Source: Ophioderma brevispina
Taxonomy: Eukaryota > Echinodermata > Ophiuroidea > Amphilepidida > Ophiodermatidae
DNA length: 64,000 bases
Reading direction: 5' to 3'
NCBI GenBank assembly: GCA_023653785.1
Contig: JAMKCH010010135.1
Location: forward strand, 47,955-111,954
A model generated the notes under the pieces. The model was not told the DNA's origin and made no database searches. It saw only the letters and a list, made by a program, of their open reading frames with translations. Below, piece after piece: positions 1-11,200 of this stretch; position 1 is the first letter of the stretch, and the number at the start of each line of letters is the position of its first letter. The translations under genes and the position numbers were made by a program.

Positions 1-242
1 TACAGATTGGGTTTTTGGGGTGAAGGCCAATCTATCAAGATGAAAACTTCATATCCTTAAATCGGGCCATCCCCTTTAATATGTTGTCTTAAAGGATTTT
101 TCAATACGATTCTGGAGAAATTGATTCTATTTAATTTTGGATTAAGTCGTTTGTCTTAATTTGAGTAGCCCAATGTGTTACTTGGTTGTTTTACATAAAT
201 TGACAATCTATTGCTAAACCTTATACTCTCTCCCCCTCTCTC

Positions 243-244
243 TA

Positions 245-275
<31 letters not shown>
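243..275. repeat. (CTGT)n microsatellite
   Basis: Eight or so CTGT units in a pyrimidine-rich stretch (225-285). Confidence 0.9.
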
Positions 276-279
<4 letters not shown>

Positions 280-675
280 TTCTGTCATATTAGGTAACAT
301 CTGAAGCTGTTTGACATTAATACAATATTTCCCTTGTTTAGTAATGTAACACTGCTGGAATATAACTTAGAGATAGATAAATGTCAATGGACAAAAGTCG
401 TAAACTGTTAAATCAACTTCAAATTATGTCGCTACATATATACGAGTACTTCGTGATTGATTTGAATTCGACATCTGATTAGTCATTGAAAACATCGAGC
501 AAAGCACAGGAAGCTCCAACTTAGAAGATTCTATATTATAAGGTTTGTATCTTATTAGCGTTATATTACAAGGCTTACTATATTGAGAAATAAACAGGCA
601 CTCTGCCACACTTGGTTTACATGTTTTATTCCGTATGAATCCCCGTATGAATCAGAGAAGAGAAGATATCAGTTA

Positions 676-855
676 GCTTCCCACAATGCAGTTGCTCCAA
701 GGGAAAGTTTTTATACAGGCGTACAGGTGAATCGTTAGTGATGAAATCTGAAATGCAAGAGGTGATTCGTACTGTCAATTTAGCCATGTTTCATCTCTAA
801 CGATTCACATCATAGCTGTACAAAAACCTCCGTGGAAAGCAAGATTGTGGGAAGC
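676..855. mobile_element. 180-bp palindromic MITE with TA flanks
   Basis: TA|GCTTCCCACAATGCAGTT ... AAGATTGTGGGAAGC|TA. The arms (about 70 bases each) include AATCGTTAGTGATGAAA and its inverse TTTCATCTCTAACGATT, so the transcript would fold as a long hairpin. A related half-copy is at about 56785-56955. It lies downstream of the last recognised SLCO copy A exon. Confidence 0.65.
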
Positions 856-1271
856 TACTGCAACTCTTTATGCAGAATGAAGCGTGCCAATCCAATCGTA
901 GCCCATTAAGCCTGCGACTGCTAGTTTAGTAAGGGCAATTACACAGTGACCTAACATGCCTAATGACGGTTATTCCAATCCAAATACGAAATCGCTTTTG
1001 TATGGATCATAGATAGCCAAGTCGATTGGGAGTGGTTGTCAGTTGATTGTCCCCTAGTAATTGAATCGAAGAAAAAACAGAAAAAAAAACATGTTAAAAT
1101 TCCAACGTAGTATGATACTTATGTAAGGCTACATGTACGTATTTTTTATAAGACATTCTACATAACGGTATAGTGAGGAAAAGCTATGCATGATTTTGTT
1201 AAGCTTCTGGGCATAATCTGTTAGGGTATTGGGTTTTCTATGATGTGCTGAGCGACCGTAATGGATGGCCT

Positions 1272-1287
1272 GGGGGGGGGGGGGGGG
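1272..1287. repeat. Poly-G run (16 G)
   Basis: Uninterrupted G run of 16 immediately left of the degenerate minisatellite. Length is likely to be unreliable in sequencing. Confidence 0.9.
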
Positions 1288-1344
1288 AACTCAGTGGAAA
1301 AGGGTAGGTAGGTACATATTGTGCTGCCGCGATTGGTCACATTT

Positions 1345-1700
1345 TCACGCCTACTATAAAAATGGTGTCATTTTTCCCACCAGGCCGACTATAAAGTTGG
1401 GTCACTTTTTGAGGTCATTGATAATATATAAATGGGTTCCCAGTTTTCAATTTTGGGTCGCATTTTACTATGAAAATGGGTGATGTTTTTCCGAATTTTC
1501 GTTAAAATCACAATGAAAATGGTGATTTTCTGATTTTTGGAAAAAGTTCTATTAAATGGGCCGATTTTGCCTAGATTCTATGAAAATGGATCGAGATTTG
1601 AAAGCCAACCATTATAAATGGGTCGAAAGTTCGGAACCAACTATATAATGGATCATATTTTTGTACAATTTGGTCCTATAAATAGGTCGATTTTTTTTAC
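1345..1700 (+). repeat. Degenerate minisatellite with core CTATAAAAATGGGTCGATTT
   Basis: About ten repeats of a core like CTATGAAAATGGGTCGAT occur at about 1352, 1386, 1424, 1468, 1511, 1548, 1579, 1611, 1641 and 1676, spaced 31-44 bases. Copies differ by substitutions, so it is old. Short open frames here are by-products. Confidence 0.7.
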
Positions 1701-1825
1701 CCGGTGGAGCACACCCGTACCAATATTGGTGTCGAGTACCCCCGGGGCATGGATGTATGTATGCCGAACAGCGCTCGACTTTATAAGATTTTGGCCCGAA
1801 ATTATGGACCAGGAGCATATGGTCC

Positions 1826-1851
1826 GGTCCAGGACCATATGGTCCTGGACC
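1826..1851. repeat. Perfect 26-bp palindrome
   Basis: Starts GGTCCAGGACCAT and continues with its exact reverse complement, centred on CATATG. A second, imperfect copy of the arm (TATGGACCAGGAGCATATGG) lies directly to the left. Confidence 0.9.
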
Positions 1852-2044
1852 ATAAGTAATCTGGAGAAAGATTCTAAGGTTACGTTCAGACTTCCATAGA
1901 CACTTCAGTACAGTGCGTTGAATTCGTTTTAACTTGCATTGCAGTGGGTTGCATCAAGTTGCAGCCGAAAGTCGATTGTAGCCTGCACTGTATTTATTAG
2001 TTATCACGTAGTGTATTGAACATGATATAGAAAACACATCATAC

Positions 2045-2241
2045 CCTGGCATTGGTCGCCTTCTGATGACAAATACTTCCAGTCTGGAAAGTAAGGCCAA
2101 AATTCGAATCACTATGAAAGAACCGTAGTAGGCATAGCGAAAGTTGACGATATCGTAAATCCAGCAAGTTGCCCAGGGAACACAGAACTGCCACAACACA
2201 CACGTTGTATTGATAGGACCCAACATAGACAGGTGCGAAAT
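2045..2241 (-). CDS. SLCO copy A C-terminal exon (TM11-TM12)
   Basis: The frame reads NTTCVLWQFCVPWATCWIYD then IVNFRYAYYGSFIVIRILAL and LSRLEVFVIRRRPMPG. OATPs end with FG..IDTTC..W....CG..G.C..YDN..FR..Y.G and a last TM helix followed by basic residues, so this is the family C-terminus. Just upstream in the adjacent frame is FAPVYVGSY, matching the conserved P.P..FG; a 1-bp shift near 2210 separates the two. A donor CAGG|GTATGAT at 2044 suggests that a further, tail-coding exon lies left of the window or nearby. The acceptor at 2242 is tentative. Confidence 0.8.
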
Positions 2242-5200
2242 CTTATGTTCAGGGTGACCAAATTAAATGAGTCAAACTAAAAATTACGTTACCGTACTTT
2301 TTTCATACTAGTAAATCTCATACTAGTAATATTCTCTCATAACATTTCGATTCACCAAACATCATCTCGAGATAATTATAGTTAGCTCGCACAAAAGTGT
2401 GATTTCCAAACACGTGACTTGGTCGGTCCACTGGCTGGGCGCTACCTATATATGGACAGGACAGTATCTTAAAGATGTCTGATAATAAAGTGTATCTTTG
2501 TAGCATAGAGCATAGGCAGAATGCAGTACAAACAGGTAATGGGATTCAATGACGTATCCGTTGAAAATCAGATGTGGCAATATAAAAAAAAAACAGGAAA
2601 TGATTCAATCCGTAGGTGTTCGATATCCGTGTGTATCGCCAAGCCATAAAGGGCCATAACGTATTGTCGCAACGCGTGGCGGACATTTCAGCAACCGCGT
2701 TTGCGGGAAAGAAGCAAGCGTTGCGGCGCGGCCAATTAGAATGACGAATTCTGTGCACAGTATTTCAAAATTTAGACAACAAAGAGTTGCAAAGTATTAT
2801 AGAAGGCGTTGTGGAAACTCACAACGAGCTTGTCCAGCCTTCACAACGCGTTGCGTCCTACACAACGCGTTGCGAAGGTTCACAAGCAATAAGGGTCATA
2901 AAGTATTGCAGCCCAACGAGGTGGAGAAAGCAGAAACGCGTTGCGACATTTCGGCAACGCCTTGCGGCCTCGGCCAATCAAAATCTGAATTGCTCTGACG
3001 TATTTCAAAAAATATATCCACAATGCGTTGGCGGCAATACGTTATGACCCTTGGCCTTCACAACGCGTTGCAAGCCTTCACAACGCGTTGAACATTCACA
3101 ACGCGGTGTGAAGGATATGGGTCATAACGTATTGCCGCAACGCCGTTGTGAGAAGCAGAAACGCCGTTGCGGACCAATTTCGGGCAAGCCTTGCGGCCTC
3201 GGCCAATCAAAAAGCAGGAATTTTTGACGTATTTCAAAAAATATATCACAATGCGTTGCGCAATACGTTAGACCTTATGTCATTCACAACGCGTTGCAAG
3301 CTTCACAACGCGTTGTAAACTTCACAAAGCGTTGCGAAGGATATGAGCGTCATAACGTATTGCTGCAAAGCGTTGGAAGCGTCGCAACAGCGTGGTGTGA
3401 GATTTTATTTTTGAAATAGTTCACAGAAATTCATGATTTGATTGGCCGAAACCGCCGCACGCAGTTGCCAAAATGTCGCAACGCGTTGTGACTTTTCTAA
3501 CAACGCGTGGCGGCAATCGTTAGACCCTTGGATTGTGGTCCTTCGCAACGCGTTGTGAAGACTTGCAAAGCGTGTGAAGCTCGCAACGCGTTGTGAAGAC
3601 TTGCAAAGCGTTTGGCAAAGTATCTAGCCACGCGTTGTGGGTCTATTTTTTGATCGTCCAGAATTTCATGATTGTGATTGGCCTACACCGCAACGCCTTG
3701 CCGAAATGGTCTGAAAAACGACGTTTGCTACTTTCTCGCAAACGCGTTGCGCGGGCAATACGTTTATGGCTTTATGGCTTGCCATACGTTTGTACTCTTA
3801 CCACGAATACACAAGCTGCCGCGTAATAGAAGCGTCACACATGATATACAAACCTACACTATGTACTATCATAGAGCCCTCTATCATCAACTTTATACTA
3901 TTTGTGATGATTGCAGTATATCACGACAATTCAATCAGAGTCATTTTCGTTCAAACCATTTACACTCAATTGAGTTAGAATTTGTCGACAGCAACCTGCT
4001 GACACGGTTTGCCATGCGTGAGTTTTTAAAAAGTTTTGAATAGACCCTCTCAGAGTTTGTGGTATAAACGATCTGGGTAATGAAGACTACAATCTCCTGA
4101 GTCAATCGCGGGCGAGTGCGTATTTTGAATTGTGTCAATCCGTGGAAAAGGGCGTAGGGCGGCCATGGAGTAAAAAAGGCTGTCCAGATGTCCAAGGGTC
4201 CAGGGGGCCCAGTGATTTTGATTTTTTATGATTTTAGTTGTTATGTGTTGTATAACATTGGGGTTAGTCGTGTTGGTGAATGCGGACGGTTTTAAATTAA
4301 GTTTGATTTTATGTCAAATTAACCTACTGTGCCATGAATTCGAAGACAGAGCCGAGACGGTGGGACAGTCTAAAAATGGGATGGAATTTCAACTTGAAAG
4401 TACTCCTCCCGGTCGTTTCGCCATTGGATGGGGGAATAAACCCTCTTAAGCCGGATAGATAAGTATAGGTAATAACACATATGTTAGTTGGTTTTCATTA
4501 GATGGCATTGCAACGACAGTACTTACCCACCTCTTTCTACAATTGTGCAAAACCTAACAAGAATATCGTTCCACGTCATCGGCCATCTATAAATATTTTA
4601 TTAAATGAATGCAAAAGGCTATTTACAAAAAGATACAGATGAGGGGAGCAACAGCAAATAATAATACTTGATAAGTTTTTCTTTGGTAGAAGCATGAAAG
4701 AAAGTGACCCAAATGACAATAAAAGTGCAGTAGGCATCAAAGCTACGGAAAAACTGAGGACTCTCGGCATGACCTTCGCGCGGGCCAGTCATAACTCCAA
4801 TAATATCGTCAAAAGTGCTTTTCATATGTAGAATTGGTACGCGACCTTCATTCGAAAGAAAAGGTCTCTCCTAAAAGTAGCCAACAAATTCAAATGTAAT
4901 GCAGGCAATCCTGGTCCCATCCTTGATTCCAAGGCGCAAGCCGTTAATCTGGGGTAGTGTGACCATCAAAACTAAAAGTGTAAGCGTTAGCACAACCAAA
5001 GTATTGTTGTGGTGGAAAATAGTTTGTCCTATTAAACGCTGATCAAGAAAAAAGCTTTAGGCGCTTTAAACCTTAAAGACACTATCAGTGATCCCACTCG
5101 AAAACAGTCAAAATATTTGAAATTTGCAAGAATAGCCTTAAAAGTGAAGGATTCGTTGGTATGATTCTATTATTTTATACAACTGAAAAGAATACGAAAA

Positions 5201-8200
5201 AATCGAACATAGCAGTGTCGTAAGGAGAGTATGCTAAAATATTCGATTCTGTAGTTGGGCCGCTTTTAGTTTTATCACTTATAGAAGTCTCTTAGGACAC
5301 TATACTTACAAAAATATGATATTGATGAACTTTTCGATTGTCTGGTTTAGCAAATCACTAAAAGTGGCCTTATCGATATACGGGACTGTAAGACAATGAA
5401 CACACAAATACGGTAAACAAAAACAGGTTGTTATGAAACCGGTTGATAATCAAGAATACGAAGAGCATGCGAGGAGTTTGGAAATCAGGTTGCAAAGGAT
5501 TTTACGATCGGTTGAAGGATCTCGTCAATTAATTGGGCAATGAATACAGTTGGACAACTATGAGAGGCAGCAATGGGTCGGCTGGACAGTTGGGCTTATG
5601 TATCCTGTAGAATGAGAATGCCGATGCTAAGGCCGTATTAATCAAATTAGTAGCTGGGGGATCTTTATTGGTTCCTTTTGCGTGACAACTGTATATTACT
5701 GAAGTCTTTTGGGTGACTGTAGACTTCACAAGCTGTATATTACTGAAGCCAAGCAGACAGAGACCGCGCTCTCGTCGACCTTTCTGTCGACACACTGCTA
5801 AACTCTCCAGCTCCCCATTCAATGCTCATGAGACATAGAACACGCCCCTGGCTAGATACGCCAAGGACGCCAAGGAATGAGTGAACAGGTTCGCACAGGA
5901 GTCGGTCGTTTCAACTTCAAACGCCCTATGCCACCGATGGGGGCTGCGAAACATCTCTTGCCTGCCAATGTGGCTCTCCATCACAAGAATCCGGATCACA
6001 TTCTCAATGAGTACCCTATCTTCGCCCAACCGTGGACATGCTTCCAAACCCAACACCAGTCACAGTGAGCTGGCCTTCCACCCAACTAAACAACATTTAG
6101 CTAACGCCCTCATACGCAAGAAGAAGAAAAACTGAAGCAAACGGACCAACTGATGGTGTTACCAACTTACAGGTCTTTCGGTTTCTCCTAAACGACGCTA
6201 CTGATGAAAATCAAAAAAAAAGTCTTTGAAAAGGACGAGCGAGCCAAATAGAAATGTCCAAAAATGGCCTTATATCATGGCAACTCTCCACAGGTGATAT
6301 CCATGTCACAGAGTGGATAATGAGATTTTGGGTGGCTTATGAAGTAATTTTCTCAAATGTTATGCATAGAGTTTAGCCAGACAACCGATGTTTTTTGTAA
6401 GCTGAAATCATACATGGGGAAATATCGGGATTGGTAGATTTGCCACATAATTGGCACATGCTTCACGGGATATACCTTCAAAGCAGGCTTATTTTTCTTG
6501 GATTGAGCTGTTAATGAATGCATATACCTATGTATGTATGTATGTATGTATGTATGTATGTATGTATGTATGTATGTATGTATGTATGTATGTATGTATG
6601 TATGTATGTATGTATGTATGTATGTATGTATGTATGTATGTATGTATGTATGTATGTATGTATGTATGTATGTATGTATGTATGTATGTATGTATGTATG
6701 TATGTATGTATGTATGTATGTATGTATGTATGTATGTATGTATGTATGTATGTATGTATGTATGTATGTATGTATGTATGTATGTATGTATGTATGTATG
6801 TATGTATGTATGTATGTATGTATGTATGTATGTATGTATGTATGTATGTATGTATGTATGTATGTATGTATGTATGTATGTATGTATGTATGTATGTATG
6901 TATGTATGTATGTATGTATGTATGTATGTATGTATGTATGTATGTATGTATGTATGTATGTATGTATGTATGTATGTATGTATGTATGTATGTATGTATG
7001 TATGTATGTATGTATGTATGTATGTATGTATGTATGTATGTATGTATGTATGTATGTATGTATGTATGTATGTATGTATGTATGTATGTATGTATGTATG
7101 TATGTATGTATGTATGTATGTATGTATGTATGTATGTATGTATGTATGTATGCCGACGCCCATTGGTCAACGGAGCCGGAAGCCAACATGACGTGAATGA
7201 ACGGTGGCTGGGCTCTATGCAAAGTAGCGAAACAATGACCGAGACCAATGGGCCATTTAACCCATTCTCTGCAGTGGACAAATCCGTTTTCCTCCGAATA
7301 AATCTTCATAAAACGTTATAGTACATTTTACGTACTTATGTAAGTATGTATGCATATACAAGTATTTGTGTATCCTGCATTCTGTATGTATGCGTGCGGA
7401 TTTGGGCTTTCCGTATTCACTTGTACCATTCACATAGCCTATATACCTCTTCTGAAATGCCCAAAACATGATTTTCAATTTTTCAAATTTAGTGCTAAAC
7501 ACATCACGTGCACAACAAGTCAACAGCACATTCCTTCCAACTTCCTTTCTCCTCTGCCAAATGTCCCGCAACTTTAGTATTGCCGAAAGGAGTGAAATTC
7601 GGCACCCCAGTATTTCGGCACAACACCAATAACGTCAATCCGTTCAATCAGCAAGCACACTGAGATTTTTTTACAACTTCCTGTCATAGAGTGAGGTATT
7701 TCTACTTTATAGAACAATTATTTCTTTTTGTATGCATGTGTTCATGTCTCCGTCTTCTTATTTGGTAAATTACAAAATGAAGTAATAAGTGTAAAAACGT
7801 CACGAATATTTTCTGCAACACTGATATGTGAAGAGTAGCAAAATTCAATAGAGCGAGTAGCTCGCGTCCAAAAAAGGTGATAAACGCATGCGCAGGTAAA
7901 TCTAAGATGCAGATATACTATAAGAAGGCGGAAATGTTACGACTGAAAATCCACCGTTGCCATCCATTTCGACACGGGGCCCTCGCTTATATTTCGTTGT
8001 TATTCATCTACTGTAACATGAATTACATGTGAAACGTACGTTATATCTTATATGGAGCAAATTTTAGCAGCCGTCGAACCCATAGAACATGCATAGTTCT
8101 TGCATTGGTGTGACAAAGGTCAAAAGGCAAAAGGACATTGTTGCGAGTGGGTCCAATCGGGTCACACATAATCGCATCCTAATTCGAGTAATGGGGATAA

Positions 8201-11200
8201 AATATCTGAATAACGACAATGATTTAAAAGTGTTCTAAGACATAAGATCATGTAGAGACATAACTTGCCCTTACCCATAAAACAACAATAAGTTGTGGAC
8301 TGTTGTCTAAGATATACGTCAATCCAATTACACCAATAATGCAGATCGTAACCAATTTGACCACATTGCTGCAGTCAGATTCACATAATCCTGGCAAAGC
8401 GTAGGACTTCTGGGTTTCAGGATCAGCTCCAATGCAATCACATTCTTCGTAGATCTTTTTGGATAAAAAATAAAACTAGAATATGTTGTAGGGCTTTAGT
8501 ATAACTGCTTGTACATATTGAATTGAATGTAAAAGTTATTCTCATTGGATTTTTACATATGAGCAATAGCAACATTAACTCAATAATCACCACACCTTAA
8601 TAAAAGTATATTTTCCAAAGCAATGACGTAAATAAAATATAGACTGCTATCACCGACATTTGTTGGTCAAATTGTTGACGGTTTTCCGGCGTTCCACAAA
8701 TTAATCATTTAATATATTTCCCAAAAATATGAATTTCGCCCATGCAAAATAGCGCCCACAATATATGGCAATGAGACTAATGATGCTCACAAAAACTCTG
8801 TTGTGAAATTGGTTCGTTCACGAAGACGAACAATATCTAAATCTGCAGTACAAAGCACGTCTTCGCGTGAAGTTAATCTTACAGAAATTTAGAATGTGAA
8901 AGGAACAAACACATTCGAGGCAAGCATGTTGAAATTTAAAAGGTAGAATTGTCTCCTGCCAGACGATTTACCGCCATCTTAAAAATGTTACAATATGACT
9001 GCGCACGCATACTCAGGCTTCTAAAAATATTTTTTTTGGGGGGAGGGGTGCAATGATGTCATGAATAAAAATCCAGATAGTCTAAGTTACCGCCCTCAAT
9101 TTAGATTTTTAGAGTAGTGGCCATGAGTCAGGCGGTGGCGGCCAAGCCTCATTCATTACAGCAACTCACAAAAAATGTCCAAAAGAAATTACAGTAATAC
9201 GGAGCACAAACCACAAACCAATTTGGGTGCTTTGATGTGGGTCGGTCATGGGTGTTCCCATGACCCACATACGACCTCGTCCTCGTTCGTTATTCATAAA
9301 AAAAAAAATTAGAAATAACCCTTCCAGTGGAGTTGATTCTTCAACTCCAACGGTTTTGGAATAAGAAAATATTCCTTGACAACATATAAAAAATTCCGAA
9401 TTTTCCGTCAAGATTTCGCTTTTACGTGTTAAACCAATGGCGACGTCTGAAATTGGGATTTCTTGGCCGCACTCCCCTGCCATGAGTGATCAAGTGGAAT
9501 AGCGCCCTCTTTGTCTCCAGGCCTTCTTTGTTTCGAGGCCTTTAAATATCACTGGAGTAATGGAAAAACACGAACTTTCTTCTGGCATAAAACTTTCAAT
9601 TTTCATACGGTAAAGTGGAAGGGGATCACCACTTTTAAACAAACCTAGTGTGCGACGACATTAATAGATAAAACTATGCAAGAAATAAAACAGCCTCATA
9701 GGAAAAAATACACACCGAGAACGCGTCAGTAAAATTATTCAGAATGAGACCAACAAACAAGTATTCCATCGTTTGCCCTCATAGGTCAAATAGTAGTACT
9801 TTCCCCGCCATGATGTTTTTCACTAAAAGATCCGGGGGAGCATTTTCATATGAAATGGATAAGCTTGGATATGGGTGTAAGGTTACACTTACCAAGCATC
9901 ATTCGGTGACAAAGAATATGCAAAAGATAGGGCCTTTGTGTAAGTGAAAGCCAAATTGCCCATTAATAGGATTATTTTGGTGTCAAGTGTGCTTTCTGGA
10001 AGAGACAATTTTCAAAACATAAGGGGTCTTTTCGAGACAACCGCGGAAAATGGGGTCCTTCCACCTCCGAAATGAGAGTGGCCCACCCCGGGGGATAAAA
10101 ACGCCACTGTATAACAAAGAAATAAGAAGGCTTAGGAATGGGCAATATGACAGGTAATAAAATGCAGTCTCTAAAATATTTTAAACTCTCAACTTTTTCC
10201 GTTAGTACCTTCAATCACAGTCGTTATTTACCGTTTTATTTTCAAAGTCAAGGTTTTTCTGAAGGCAACTGGCAACACACGGTGACGTATAAGTAATTCC
10301 GTCGCTGCCACACACTGGCTGAAATACATTGTCTGGACAATCGCAGTCTGTAATACATGTTAACCTAAAAGGCAGAGTAGAAATGACAATACTAGTGTCA
10401 GTGCAATATATTACACTACCGTTCACCAGGGTGAGGTGACATACAACCATGTTATTTGTTTTTCTGATGCCCAACTGAATATACAAATAATATATTTTTT
10501 TCAAAGTTTTATTTCAAAATGACAGGAAATTGTTGCAGAAAATAACTGGTTTTGAAGAAAAAAGCGCATTTGGGGTGTTGATTCTTCCCCCTTACTCTAA
10601 AAAAAAATCATCAGAATTATCCCTCAGTACCACAGTGAAGTAAATCTGAGCATGTAAATATGCTTGATATAGACAAAAAAAACTCATTGTTTCTTGTCTC
10701 TCTTAAAACATATTTAGGTTCATACAATTTCCCTTTTTTATCTGTAGGAGCATATTTAGAAACTGAAATATGTTGTTCCATAGTCTCTTTTTTTTCAATT
10801 GGTCCCTTTGTAGTACATGTGGAATGTATTTTGTGAAAATTTCATATACAATCTTGCAACAAGGGTGTTTAAATCAAAATGTGTATTGACGGATCCAAAA
10901 AATCAAGTGTGTCATTTTTATTTAAAATTGTTCTGGTGTATTCTAGGGGGAAAGGTTTATACAGGGGTCAAAATATAAATGCTTGTTAAGAAAGTAGGGG
11001 GCAAACAAGCGTCACAGTCCCATGAATGCAATGCACGTTGACCTTCTGTTTCCCCTACATCGGTAGCTACAGTATTTTCGACAGTCAAAACTTGGCCTAT
11101 TTTAGTTCTATGAAACCCCCATCAATAATTTGCACCATTTTTTGTTCGAAATCGGAGTAGTAGAGAAGTAGTAACATTGAATATTGACACCTGTACAACT

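Noticed and set aside
6353..7321. Long YIHT- and YVCM-repeat open frames on both strands
   Set aside because: They arise entirely from the (TATG)n array, which is stop-free in all frames.
10232..10364. Stand-alone secreted Kazal protease inhibitor
   Set aside because: Flanking exons on the same strand, in OATP order and matching phase to the next exon, show it is the extracellular loop of the transporter.
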